A stretch of DNA of 64,000 bases from Stenotrophomonas daejeonensis (GTDB lineage Bacteria; Pseudomonadota; Gammaproteobacteria; Xanthomonadales; Xanthomonadaceae). The stretch's first letter is position 1; each line of letters opens with the position of its first letter. Positions 31,484 through 39,610 of the stretch are shown here, one piece after another. A program made the position numbers and the translations under genes. Where the stretch lies: the NCBI RefSeq assembly GCF_001431505.1, contig NZ_LDJP01000059.1, positions 1 through 64,000 on the forward strand, given 5' to 3'. A model generated the notes under the pieces. It was not told the origin of the DNA and did no database searches. It worked only from the letters and a program-made list of their open reading frames with translations.

Positions 31484-32404
31484 ATGCTCAGCCTGGAAAA
31501 CACCGCAACTCCCGCCGCCACCGCGCTCGACGAACTGGTTCCGTCGCGCTATGCACTGAAGGTCGGCGACATAGACGTGCTGGTAGTCAGCGACGGCGTG
31601 CTGCCGTTGCCGACGAAGATGCTCGGCCACAACGTCGAGCCGTCCGAACGCGCGGAGTGGTTCGAGGAAATGTACCTGCCGCAGGACGCGTTCGACTGGG
31701 CGTTGAACGTGATGGTGGTGCGCAGCGGCGACCGCACCATCCTGATCGACGCCGGCCTCGGCACGGACCCGGACCTGCAGCTGCCGCGCGCAGGCCAGCT
31801 GATCCGCCGCCTGGGCGCATCCGGCATCGACCTGACCGAGATCACCGACGTGGTGATCACCCACATGCACATGGACCACATCGGCGGCCTGCTGGTGGAC
31901 GGGGTGAAGGAGCGCCTGCGCCCGGACCTGCGGATCCACATCGCCGCCTCCGAAGTGGAGTTCTGGAAATCGCCGGACTTCACCCGCACCAACATGCCGC
32001 AGGGTTTCCCGGATGCGCTGCGCGCCACCGCCACGCGCTTCTGGAGCGAATACGGCAGCTTCGTGCATACCTTCGAGGATGAGCACGAGGTGGCGCCGGG
32101 CGTGACGGTGCGCCGCACCGGCGGGCACACGCCGGGCCACAGCGTGGTGCGGCTGGCCTCCGGTGGCGAAGCGCTCACCTTTGCCGGCGATGCGGTGTTC
32201 GCGGTCGGCTTCGAGCAGCCGAACTGGCACAACGGTTTCGAGCATGACCCGGAGGAGTCGGCACGCGTGCGCATCGCGCTGCTGCGGGAGCTGGCGGGGA
32301 CCGGCGAGATGCTGGTGGCCACCCACCTGCCGTTTCCGTCCATCGGCCGCGTGTCCGCCGATGGCGATGCTTTCCGTTGGGTGCCGGTGTTCTGGGATTT
32401 CTGA
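31484..32404 (+). CDS. Metallo-beta-lactamase-fold hydrolase
   Basis: The 306-residue protein has the zinc signature HMHMDH at residues 127-132, a third ligand histidine in [11 protein letters not shown], a bridging Asp in FAGDAVF and a final His in [12 protein letters not shown]. The spacing and the [17 protein letters not shown] segment resemble the methyl-parathion-hydrolase-like and lactonase-like branch rather than beta-lactamases. It has no signal peptide, so it is probably cytoplasmic. A ggag ribosome-binding site precedes the ATG. It heads a run of redox and hydrolase genes; the substrate is unknown. Confidence 0.88.
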   Translation: MLSLENTATPAATALDELVPSRYALKVGDIDVLVVSDGVLPLPTKMLGHNVEPSERAEWFEEMYLPQDAFDWALNVMVVRSGDRTILIDAGLGTDPDLQLPRAGQLIRRLGASGIDLTEITDVVITHMHMDHIGGLLVDGVKERLRPDLRIHIAASEVEFWKSPDFTRTNMPQGFPDALRATATRFWSEYGSFVHTFEDEHEVAPGVTVRRTGGHTPGHSVVRLASGGEALTFAGDAVFAVGFEQPNWHNGFEHDPEESARVRIALLRELAGTGEMLVATHLPFPSIGRVSADGDAFRWVPVFWDF

Positions 32405-32552
32405 TCGCGCCCACCGGCTGTGCGTGCCCTGCATTGTCCCGATGCAGGCACGCCCTTGTCCGAACTCCCACGATCAGCCTTGCGCCACCGCACCCCCGTG
32501 GTTCCGGTTGGCGATTGCTGGGTTGCCTGTCACTCCCGCAGGAGACAACACC

Positions 32553-33425
32553 ATGAGCACCCTTGCCCATACCTCCATCACCACCGCCCGCACGGCCAGC
32601 TGCATCACCACCGTTGACGGCGTGCAGCTGTACTACAAGGACTGGGGGCCGAAGGACGGCCCGGTGGTGACCTTCAGCCACGGCTGGCCGCTCAGTTCGG
32701 ACAGCTGGGAATCGCAGATGCTGTTCCTGGCTGGCCACGGCTACCGCGTGGTCGCCCACGACCGCCGCGGCCACGGCCGTTCCAGCCAGCCGTGGGACGG
32801 CAACGACATGGACCACTACGCCGACGACCTGGCCGCGGTGATCGACGCGCTGGACCTGAAGGATGCCACCCTGGTCGGCTTCTCCACCGGCGGCGGCGAG
32901 GTGGCGCGCTACATCGGCCGCCACGGCACCGGCCGGGTGAAGAAGGCGGTGCTGGTCAGCTCGGTGCCGCCGTTCATGCTCAGGACCGACGACAACCCGA
33001 ACGGCGTACCGATTGAGGTGTTCGACGGCATCCGCAAGGCGCAACGGGAGAACCGCTCGCAGCTGTACCGGGACATCCCGTCCGGCCCGTTCTACGGTTT
33101 CAACCGTCCCGGCGCCGAGGTTTCGCAGGGCCTGATCGACAGCTGGTGGGCGCAGGGCATGCAGGGCGGGCACAAGAACACCTACGACTCGATCGCCGCG
33201 TTCTCGGCCACCGACTTCCGCGGTGACCTGGAGAAGTTCGACGTGCCCACGCTGGTGATCCACGGCGACGACGACCAGATCGTGCCGATCGACGTGGCCG
33301 GCCGCCTGTCCGCCGCGCTGATCGAAGGAGCCAAGCTGATCGTCTATCCGGGCGCACCGCATGGCTTGACCGAGACGCACAAGGAGCGGCTCAACCACGA
33401 TCTGCTGGCCTTCCTGCGGCCGTGA
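32553..33425 (+). CDS. Alpha/beta hydrolase, cofactor-free haloperoxidase type
   Basis: The 290-residue protein has the fold's full triad: nucleophile Ser111 in GFSTGGG, Asp in HGDDDQIVP and His in [11 protein letters not shown]. The oxyanion [11 protein letters not shown] loop and the [14 protein letters not shown] strand are those of the bacterial chloroperoxidase/perhydrolase and aryl esterase group, which can perform esterase or peracid chemistry. A caggag site lies 9 bases before the ATG. It follows the metallo-hydrolase gene on the same strand with a gap of about 150 bases. Confidence 0.9.
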   Translation: MSTLAHTSITTARTASCITTVDGVQLYYKDWGPKDGPVVTFSHGWPLSSDSWESQMLFLAGHGYRVVAHDRRGHGRSSQPWDGNDMDHYADDLAAVIDALDLKDATLVGFSTGGGEVARYIGRHGTGRVKKAVLVSSVPPFMLRTDDNPNGVPIEVFDGIRKAQRENRSQLYRDIPSGPFYGFNRPGAEVSQGLIDSWWAQGMQGGHKNTYDSIAAFSATDFRGDLEKFDVPTLVIHGDDDQIVPIDVAGRLSAALIEGAKLIVYPGAPHGLTETHKERLNHDLLAFLRP

Positions 33426-33512
33426 CGCGGTTCCAAGGCGGGTCGGGTCGACCCGACCCGAGGTGGCCCGGCGAAGGATCGGGCCCTCCATGCCAACGAG
33501 GAGAACGCAGCC

Positions 33513-34511
33513 ATGCATGCTGCAGACACGTGTGTTCCGGGTGACCGCATCCGCTGGACGAAACGCCCGCTGTTGCCGGCCACGGTTTATGCGGCGGCGG
33601 TCGTGGTGCTCTACCGCTGGACCGATGGCCAGTGGATCATCCTGCCGTGGAGCCTGCTGACGATGCTGGGGCTCACCCTGGCGGTCAGTGGTGGGTTCAA
33701 GGCCGCACGTGGCCATGCGCGTGCGGCCGATGCGCGGCGAGTGTGGGCGTCGATCGCCGCCGCCAGCCGCAGCTGGGCGCTGCTGGTTCGCAGCGCGCTG
33801 CCAGACGATGCGGCGGCGCAGAAACTGGTCCATCGCCATCTGGCATGGCTGGCGGCATTGCGTCACCAGGTGCGGCCCGACGACGGTCGGGAAGTTGCCG
33901 GCCGTGGCATGGAGTACGACCTGGGCTGCCAGGCGCCCGGACAGATGGCGATCCTGAGGCGCGGGCTGGGCCGGCACGTCGATGCGCATGAGCGAAGCTG
34001 CATCCTTGCCGCGGACAACATGGCCGGCCAGGTACTGCAACTGCAGGGCGACGCATTGAAGGTGCTGTTGGCCGAGGATCGGTTGCATGCCGCGACGTTC
34101 CTGGAACTGCATCGCCTGTTGCATGAGCTGCAGAGGCGGCAGGCCGCCGCCGAGCGCCTGCGGGACGCCGCCGCCGCCGCCGCCGGCCGCCATGCCATCG
34201 TCGATGTCCTGCTGCCGGTCGCTTTCGGGTTGCTGCTGCCCTTCGGCCTGCTCGATGCAATGGGGCCGCTGGTGCTGTTCGACGACGACGTCATCGGCGC
34301 CATTGCGTGTTGGGCGATCGTGCCGCTGTCCGCGCTGCTGAGCTGGCTGTACCTGACGCTGGGCGACATGGGCCGCAATGCGGCGTACGACGATGCCGAT
34401 GGCACGTCCATCGCAACAGCCTGCCGCGCGCTGGAGCGGGAATTGGAGATCGCGCCCGGCGTTGCCGCAACCTCCACCCCACCATCGCAGCAGGCGCCGC
34501 TCGCGCCATAG
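33513..34511 (+). CDS. Bestrophin-like (UPF0187) membrane protein
   Basis: The 332-residue protein has four hydrophobic segments (about 20-35, 42-60, 232-252 and 258-285) and bestrophin-like features: LAVSGGFKAARGHARAADAR with RRVWASIAAASRSWA after the second TM, LLPFGLLDAMG, and the C-terminal CRALERELE. Bacterial bestrophins form pentameric cation or anion channels. Several neck residues differ from well-known family members, so channel activity is inferred. It is convergent with the SigJ-type gene, leaving about 11 bases between stops. Confidence 0.72.
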   Translation: MHAADTCVPGDRIRWTKRPLLPATVYAAAVVVLYRWTDGQWIILPWSLLTMLGLTLAVSGGFKAARGHARAADARRVWASIAAASRSWALLVRSALPDDAAAQKLVHRHLAWLAALRHQVRPDDGREVAGRGMEYDLGCQAPGQMAILRRGLGRHVDAHERSCILAADNMAGQVLQLQGDALKVLLAEDRLHAATFLELHRLLHELQRRQAAAERLRDAAAAAAGRHAIVDVLLPVAFGLLLPFGLLDAMGPLVLFDDDVIGAIACWAIVPLSALLSWLYLTLGDMGRNAAYDDADGTSIATACRALERELEIAPGVAATSTPPSQQAPLAP

Positions 34512-34522
34512 CGGCGCGGGCG

Positions 34523-35410
34523 CTACCGGATGCTCGTCACCCGCTGTTCGAGCAGGCGCTGCAGCTTGTGCGGATTGCGCTGCACCAGGATTTCCACGAT
34601 CCGCTCGCCATCGGTGTCGAAGGCCATCGCCGATTCCAGCATGCCGTCGAAATAGCGCAGCAGGCCCATGCGCCCGTTGAACATCGCCGGCACGATGCGC
34701 AGCTGGTCCCGGCGGCGCAGTTGCGGGGCATACAGCAACTGGGCGATGCGCACGCCGCCCCGCAGCGGCTGCGGGAAGCTGGTGACGATGCCGCCGCCGT
34801 CACCGACCAGCACCGCCGATTCGGCCATCAATGCCTTCATCGTCGCGAAGTCGCCGCTGGACACCGCCTCGGCGAAGCGGCGCATCAGCCGCTGGTGCAC
34901 GTCCTGCGGCACGTTGTAGCGCGGCCGTTCCTGGCGCAGCTGCAGGCGCGCGCGGTGCACGATCTGCCGGCAGGCGGCCTCGGTCTTGCCCAGCGTGCGG
35001 GCGACGACGTCGTAGTCCTGGTCGAACACGTCGCGCAGCAGGAAGGCGGCGCGCGCATCCGGCGCCAGCCGTTCCAGCACGTTGAGGAAGGCGAGGGACA
35101 GGTCGCTGGCGGTTTCCAGCACGTATTCCGGGGTGGCGCTGTCGTCGATGAGCAGCGGCTCGGGCAGCCACATGCCGACGTAGTGCTCGCGCGCGTGCCG
35201 GGCCAGGCGCAGGCCGTCGATGGCGCGGCGCGTGGTGGTGGCGACCAGCCAGGCCTCGGGGTTCGCGATGTCCTCCCGCTCGGCGCCATGCCAGCGCAGC
35301 CAGACGTCCTGCACCACGTCCTCCGCCTCGGCCGCGGAGCCGAGCATGCGGTAGGCCACGCCGAACAGGCGCGGACGCAGGCGGGTGAACAGGTCGGTGG
35401 GGTCTTCCAC
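34523..35410 (-). CDS. ECF sigma factor of the SigJ type with SnoaL-like tail
   Basis: The 295-residue protein has sigma region 2 (LRPRLFGVAYRMLGSAAEAE, VQDVWLRWHGAE) and region 4 (LERLAPDARAAFLLRDVFDQ, YDVVARTLGKTEAACRQIVH), then a 120-residue C-terminal SnoaL-like domain (RFAEAVSSGDFATMKALMAE). In this ECF group the tail, rather than an anti-sigma factor, is thought to control activity, and partners are often carboxymuconolactone-decarboxylase-like proteins, exactly as found here. The GTG giving VEDPTDLF was selected because it places region 2 at the usual distance; another start a few codons upstream is possible. Confidence 0.87.
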   Translation of the reverse strand: MEDPTDLFTRLRPRLFGVAYRMLGSAAEAEDVVQDVWLRWHGAEREDIANPEAWLVATTTRRAIDGLRLARHAREHYVGMWLPEPLLIDDSATPEYVLETASDLSLAFLNVLERLAPDARAAFLLRDVFDQDYDVVARTLGKTEAACRQIVHRARLQLRQERPRYNVPQDVHQRLMRRFAEAVSSGDFATMKALMAESAVLVGDGGGIVTSFPQPLRGGVRIAQLLYAPQLRRRDQLRIVPAMFNGRMGLLRYFDGMLESAMAFDTDGERIVEILVQRNPHKLQRLLEQRVTSIR

Positions 35411-35588
35411 GCCAATGCAGACGGATGGGATGCCTGCATTGTGACACCGGCGCCGCCGGCCGCGGTTGCCGATGGGCGGACCCGTGGCGCGATGGGGCCG
35501 CGCTGTGCGTGGAGAGGGGAGCCGGGATGGCTGCGGTGGTTGCGCCGCACTGCGCCCTCCGGAGAGGGCACAGTGCGGCGGGGTTGCC

Positions 35589-35984
35589 TCAGTGCGGCGG
35601 CAGCACCGCCGGCTTGCCGATGTCCTTGAGCAGGAACACGACGAACTTCGCCGGCTCGCTGGCGCTGGCGTTGCGGCCGATGGTGTGCAGGTCGTGCGGG
35701 CCCTCGTGGAAGGCTTCACCCGGGCCCAGGGCGACTTCGCGGCCGCCGGCCACGCCCATCACGATATGGCCTTCGAGCACGTAGACGAAGCCGTGCGCGT
35801 CGTGGCGGTGCACCGGATCGGCACCGCCGGGCGGGTACTCGACGGTGAGGATCAACGCTTCCTTGCCGGGGTAGTCGGGCAGCGCCCGGGTCATCACGTC
35901 GTGCACGACCGGCCCGGGCGGCTCGGCGGCGGAACCACCCAGCGGCAGCAGGGCGAGCAGCGTCAGGGAGGGGAGGGAACGCAT
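35589..35984 (-). CDS. Exported cupin-domain protein
   Basis: The 131-residue protein starts with a signal peptide (MRSLPSLTLLALLPLGGSAA) and contains one cupin barrel. The metal-binding motif 1 is HRHDAHGFVYVLEG and motif 2 includes PGEAFHEGPHDLHTIG, giving three to four histidines and a glutamate. Small periplasmic cupins of this type often accompany AhpD-like and SigJ-type genes. It sits between those two genes on the same strand, with 86 bases to the former. Confidence 0.85.
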   Translation of the reverse strand: MRSLPSLTLLALLPLGGSAAEPPGPVVHDVMTRALPDYPGKEALILTVEYPPGGADPVHRHDAHGFVYVLEGHIVMGVAGGREVALGPGEAFHEGPHDLHTIGRNASASEPAKFVVFLLKDIGKPAVLPPH

Positions 35985-36070
35985 GGCGGATCTCCTGCAG
36001 TGGCCCATCGCGTCGCGGCACGTGGGCGGGATGGAAAGCGGCGCCGGCGCGGAGGCCGGCGCCGCCGGCG

Positions 36071-36550
36071 TCAGGCCAGCCCGGCCTTGTCCAGGCCGAA
36101 GGCCTTGTCCAGCGCGCCCGGTTCGGTGCGGAAGGCGACGTTGGCGCGGTTCCATGCGTTGATCGCCATCACCGCGTAGGTCAGCTCGACGATCTCCTGC
36201 TCGGACAGCTGCGTGCGCACGCGCTCGTACAGCTCGTCCGGCACGCCCTGCGCGGGCAGTTCGGTCAGCACCTCGGTCCACGCCAGGCAGGCGCGCTCGC
36301 GCGGGCTGAACAGGTTCGATTCGCGCCAGGCGGCGACGTGGTGCAGGCGCAGCGGGCGCTCGCCGCGGATCGTGGCTTCCTTGACGTGCATGTCCAAGCA
36401 GAAGCCGCAGCCGTTGAGCTGCGATGCGCGGATGTTGACCAGGTCGTGGATCGTGGCCTCGATCGAGGTGGCGTGGGTGGCCTGCGAGAAGGTGGCCAGC
36501 TTCTTGAACAGTTCGGGCGACTGCTTGGCGTAGTCCAGGCGTGCGGTCAT
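36071..36550 (-). CDS. Carboxymuconolactone decarboxylase family protein (AhpD-like)
   Basis: The 159-residue helical protein carries the AhpD peroxidase site NGCGFCLDMHVKEA with the redox pair Cys48/Cys51 and His55. The family includes thiol peroxidase partners and decarboxylases; the CxxC form points to alkylhydroperoxidase chemistry. It is the first gene of a probable minus-strand unit with the cupin and the SigJ-type sigma factor. Its upstream region is shared with the divergent sigma4-LysR pair and contains a LysR-type dyad. Confidence 0.9.
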   Translation of the reverse strand: MTARLDYAKQSPELFKKLATFSQATHATSIEATIHDLVNIRASQLNGCGFCLDMHVKEATIRGERPLRLHHVAAWRESNLFSPRERACLAWTEVLTELPAQGVPDELYERVRTQLSEQEIVELTYAVMAINAWNRANVAFRTEPGALDKAFGLDKAGLA

Positions 36551-36581
36551 GGCGATGGTTCCTTGCGGTTGGGGTGACGGG

Positions 36582-36589
36582 ATTGGTGC
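36582..36589. promoter_or_regulatory. Half-site ATTGGTGC near the AhpD gene
   Basis: The octamer ATTGGTGC here is repeated in inverted form at 36654-36661 and directly at 37992-37999. It may be an additional contact for the LysR protein, about 35 bases before the AhpD-like start. Confidence 0.35.
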
Positions 36590-36640
36590 GAGGCTACGGC
36601 TGCCCCGCCGCGGCCGGTAGGCCGGCGCGGGGACGCACCG

Positions 36641-36659
36641 TGGTGCGCGAAAGGCACCA
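36641..36659. promoter_or_regulatory. Candidate LysR-type operator in the divergent promoter
   Basis: TGGTGC-gcgaaag-GCACCA is a perfect dyad with 6-bp arms; the inner T and A are spaced as T-N11-A, the LysR-box pattern. It lies about 90 bases from the AhpD-like start and 40 bases from the sigma4 gene start. Confidence 0.55.
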
Positions 36660-36700
36660 ATACGCTGTCACAGCCGCGGGTGCCCGCCCGTCTGCCGGGC

Positions 36701-36955
36701 ATGGACACGCCATCCGCCCATCGCCATGCCCTGCTGCCCGCCAGCGAGCGCGTCTGGCAGGAATTCCTTGCCGCGCTCGACGAACTGCCACCCGATGCCC
36801 GTGCGGTGCTGTTGCTGCACGACGTGCTGGGCGCCGGCTTCGACGACATCGCGCCATTGCTCGGGCTGGAACTGCCGCCGTGCCGGCGGCGGCTGCAACA
36901 GGCGCGCGCCCGCCTGCGGGCCCATCGCGACCACCTGGAACCGGGAACCCCATGA
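36701..36955 (+). CDS. Stand-alone sigma-70 region 4 protein
   Basis: The 84-residue product consists almost only of a sigma region 4-like helix-turn-helix: FLAALDELPPDARAVLLLHD then GAGFDDIAPLLGLELPPCRR and RRLQQARARLRAHRD. Region 2 is missing and no sequence for it lies upstream, so it cannot act as an ordinary sigma factor. Its TGA stop overlaps the ATG of the LysR gene (ATGA), so the two are translationally coupled. It may be a relic of an ECF gene or an accessory DNA-binding or anti-sigma-like partner. An ATG seven codons upstream is also possible. Confidence 0.68.
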   Translation: MDTPSAHRHALLPASERVWQEFLAALDELPPDARAVLLLHDVLGAGFDDIAPLLGLELPPCRRRLQQARARLRAHRDHLEPGTP

Positions 36956-37986
36956 AATCCACCTCGCAACCCTTCGCGGCCGCCGATGGCCGCGATTCCC
37001 TCAACGCCTCGTTCTCCACGAGCTATGCGGGCGTGCTGGCCTTCATCGCGGTGGCCGCGGAAGGCAGCTTCGCGCGTGCCGGCGACCGCCTGGGCATCGG
37101 CCGCTCGGCGGTCAGCCGCAGCGTGCGGAAGCTGGAGGACCAGCTCGGCGTGCGGCTGTTCCTGCGCACCACGCGCTCGACCTCGCTGACCGGCGAGGGC
37201 GAACTGTTCCTGGAGGGCTGCAGCCCCGGCGTGGATTGCATCCTGCAGGCGCTGGACGAGATGCGCGACCTGCGCGACGGCCCGCCCCGGGGGCACCTGC
37301 GCATCAGCGCCACCCACGGGTTCGGGCGCCGGGTGATCGCGCCGCTGCTGGCGGATTTCCGCGACGAATACCCCGAGGTTTCGGTGGAGCTGCTGCTGGA
37401 CGAACAGGCACCGGACCTGGCCGCCGACCGCATCGACGTCGCCTTCCGCGACGGCCTGCTGGAGGACAGCCAGGTGATCGCCAAGCAACTGGTGCCGATG
37501 CAACTGGTGGTGTGCGCCGCGCCGGATTACGCGCGGGCCCGCGGCCTGCCGGCCAGCGTCGAGGAGCTGGCCGCGCACGCCTGCATCGGCCGGCGCCTGC
37601 CCGGCGGCCGCCTGCAGCGCTGGGACTTCCGCGTCGATGGCGACGCGGTGAGCCCGCAGCCAGCCACGGCGCTGGTGTTCAACGACGGGGACCTGGTGCT
37701 GCAGGCGGTGGTCGACGGGCTGGGCATCGCCCAGCTACCCAGCTACCAGGCGTGCGAAGCGCTGCGCGCGGGCACCGTGGTCACCTGCCTGGACCGCTAC
37801 GCGCCGCACGACCGCGGCCATTACCTGTGCTACCTCAGCCGCCGCCAGCTGCCCAGGCGCATCCGCGCGTTCATCGATTTCAGCACCCAGCGCATCCGCG
37901 CGCTGGACCTGGACGTGGTCTCGCACTGGGAGGCCCGCCAGCAGGCGGCGGCCCGGGAAGCGCCGGCGCAGCCGGCGTGGGCGTGA
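36952..37986 (+). CDS. LysR-family transcriptional regulator
   Basis: The 344-residue regulator has an N-terminal winged helix-turn-helix (about 26-85; VAAEGSFARAGDRLGIGRSA, VSRSVRKLEDQLGVRLFLRT) and a periplasmic-binding-like effector domain (about 110-310; GHLRISATHGFGRRVIAPLL). It resembles the AaeR/DsdC-like group with N-terminal and C-terminal extensions. The gene is coupled to the sigma4 gene and precedes the NmrA-like gene on the same strand. Matching T-N11-A dyads on both sides suggest that it controls the divergent AhpD unit, itself and the NmrA-Ohr unit; the effector is unknown. Confidence 0.92.
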   Translation: MKSTSQPFAAADGRDSLNASFSTSYAGVLAFIAVAAEGSFARAGDRLGIGRSAVSRSVRKLEDQLGVRLFLRTTRSTSLTGEGELFLEGCSPGVDCILQALDEMRDLRDGPPRGHLRISATHGFGRRVIAPLLADFRDEYPEVSVELLLDEQAPDLAADRIDVAFRDGLLEDSQVIAKQLVPMQLVVCAAPDYARARGLPASVEELAAHACIGRRLPGGRLQRWDFRVDGDAVSPQPATALVFNDGDLVLQAVVDGLGIAQLPSYQACEALRAGTVVTCLDRYAPHDRGHYLCYLSRRQLPRRIRAFIDFSTQRIRALDLDVVSHWEARQQAAAREAPAQPAWA

Positions 37987-37993
37987 CTGCCAT

Positions 37994-38011
37994 TGGTGCG
38001 CACGGGGCAAC
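37994..38011. promoter_or_regulatory. Second candidate LysR-type operator
   Basis: TGGTGC-gcacggg-GCAAC matches the dyad upstream of the regulator with one mismatch and the same N7 spacer and T-N11-A layout. It lies about 110 bases before the NmrA-like ATG. Confidence 0.5.
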
Positions 38012-38118
38012 GCTGCGCGTCCCTGCGCGGACCTACTGCCGCGGCCGGCGGCTTCCTAGGATGGCTTCCCGCGCCACCGGCACCCCGCGCGGCCTTCCCC
38101 ACTTTCTGGAGACATGTC

Positions 38119-38886
38119 ATGAAGCTTCTCGTCATCGGCGGCACCGGCCGCATCGGCAGCAAGGTGGTGGAGCGCCTGCGCGCGGCCGGCCATGAAACCG
38201 TGGTCGCCGCGCCGTCCACCGGCATCGACGTGCTGACCGGTGAAGGCCTGGATGCGGCCATGACCGGTACCAAGGTCGTGGTGGACCTGGCCAATTCACC
38301 GTCGTTCGAGGACGCGGCGGTGCTGTCGTTCTTCGAGACGGCCGGCCGCAACATCCTCGGCGCCGCGGCGCGGGCCGGGGTGCGCCACCACGTCGCGCTG
38401 TCCGTGGTCGGCACCGGCAAGCTCGCCGCCAGCGGTTACTTCCGCGGCAAGATCGCGCAGGAGCGGCTGATCCGCGAGGCGGGCATCGCCTACACCATCA
38501 TCCACTCGACCCAGTTCTTCGAGTTCCTGCCGGGCATCGTCCAGTCCGCCGATGACGGCGGCCCCCTGCGCCTGCCGACCGCGCTGGTGCAGCCGATCGC
38601 CGCCGAGGAGGTGGCCGACGCGGTGGCGCGCGTGGCGCTGATGCCACCGGCCAACGGGGTGGTCGAGATCGCCGGGCCGGAGCGCGCGCCGATGGCCGCG
38701 CTGGTGCAGCGCTTCCTCGCCGCCACCGGCGATGCGCGCGAGGTGGTGGGCGATGCGCTGGCCAGCTACTTCGGTGCCCGGCTGCAGGACGACACGCTGG
38801 TGCCGGCCGGGTCGGCGTGGACGGGCAAGGTGGGCTTCGAGCAATGGCTGCGGCAGTCCGGCCCGGCGCAGGACCGGGCGGCCTGA
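38119..38886 (+). CDS. NmrA-like NAD(P)-binding protein (atypical SDR)
   Basis: The 255-residue protein starts with the Rossmann loop MKLLVIGGTGRIGSKV and lacks the YxxxK catalytic pair of classical SDRs, as in the NmrA/HSCARG and quinone-reductase-like groups. Other features are DLANSPSFED, HVALSVVGTG, YTIIHSTQFFEFLPG and PIAAEEVADAVARVAL. Such proteins act as redox sensors or reduce quinones. It is followed by an Ohr-type peroxidase gene after 54 bases; a LysR-type site lies upstream. Confidence 0.87.
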   Translation: MKLLVIGGTGRIGSKVVERLRAAGHETVVAAPSTGIDVLTGEGLDAAMTGTKVVVDLANSPSFEDAAVLSFFETAGRNILGAAARAGVRHHVALSVVGTGKLAASGYFRGKIAQERLIREAGIAYTIIHSTQFFEFLPGIVQSADDGGPLRLPTALVQPIAAEEVADAVARVALMPPANGVVEIAGPERAPMAALVQRFLAATGDAREVVGDALASYFGARLQDDTLVPAGSAWTGKVGFEQWLRQSGPAQDRAA

Positions 38887-38940
38887 GCCGCACGTGAGCG
38901 CATCCCTGCGCATCCACGCCACCCCCTGCGGGAAGACCCG

Positions 38941-39438
38941 ATGACCGGACTGAAGCCGCCGCCCTCCAGCGTGCTCGACAAATACCACGGCGATGCCGCG
39001 CGCCCGCTGTATACCGGCCGGGTGCGGGTGAGCGGAGGCGAGGCGCGGCACGGGCGCGCCTCCGGCGTGGTGCGCTCGGACGATGGCGCCCTTGCCGTCG
39101 ACCTGCGCCTGCCGCCCGAGCTGGGCGGGCCGGGCGGCGGTACCAACCCGGAGCAGTTGCTGGCGGCCGGTTACGCGGGCTGCTTCCACGGCGCCCTGGT
39201 GCTGGTGGCCGCGCGCGCGGGGCTGGTACTCGACAACCCCGGCATCGAGGTGGCGGTGACCTTCGCCCGCGACCCGGTGGATGGCCTGTACCTGCTGTCG
39301 GCGGAGATCGTCGTGTACCTGCCGGGCATGGATGCGACGCTGGCGGCCGAGCTGGTGCGCAACACCGAACGGGTATGCCCCTACGCGAAGATGTTCCATC
39401 GCGGGATCAGCCATGTGGTGCGGGTGGCCGTGGCGTGA
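38941..39438 (+). CDS. Organic hydroperoxide resistance protein (Ohr/OsmC family)
   Basis: The 165-residue protein reduces organic hydroperoxides with two redox cysteines, both present: Cys81 in AAGYAGCFHGAL and Cys146 in ERVCPYAKM. Glu71 in GTNPEQLLAAGY and the N-terminal YTGRVRVSGGEARHGRASG strand complete the Ohr pattern. About 20 extra residues precede the usual N-terminus. No OhrR-type MarR regulator is adjacent; the nearby LysR protein may take that role. It is probably co-transcribed with the NmrA-like gene. Confidence 0.91.
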   Translation: MTGLKPPPSSVLDKYHGDAARPLYTGRVRVSGGEARHGRASGVVRSDDGALAVDLRLPPELGGPGGGTNPEQLLAAGYAGCFHGALVLVAARAGLVLDNPGIEVAVTFARDPVDGLYLLSAEIVVYLPGMDATLAAELVRNTERVCPYAKMFHRGISHVVRVAVA

Positions 39439-39610
39439 TCCCGCGCCCCGCGCATCGCCGGTGCACGTTCCGCTTCCATCCCGCCGGATAGGGCGGCGCA
39501 CCTGCTTCCATGTCCCGCCGCCGCAGTCGCGGCCTGCAGTGGATTGTGCTAACAATCGCGGCGCAGGGTCATCGTGGGGCAGGACCACATGACAGGGGGG
39601 AGCCGCCGGC

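Noticed and set aside
30927-39438. Classical tRNA-inserted genomic island
   Set aside because: No integrase gene, no repeat of the tRNA 3' end and no marked composition change were seen, so island status is not supported beyond gene content.
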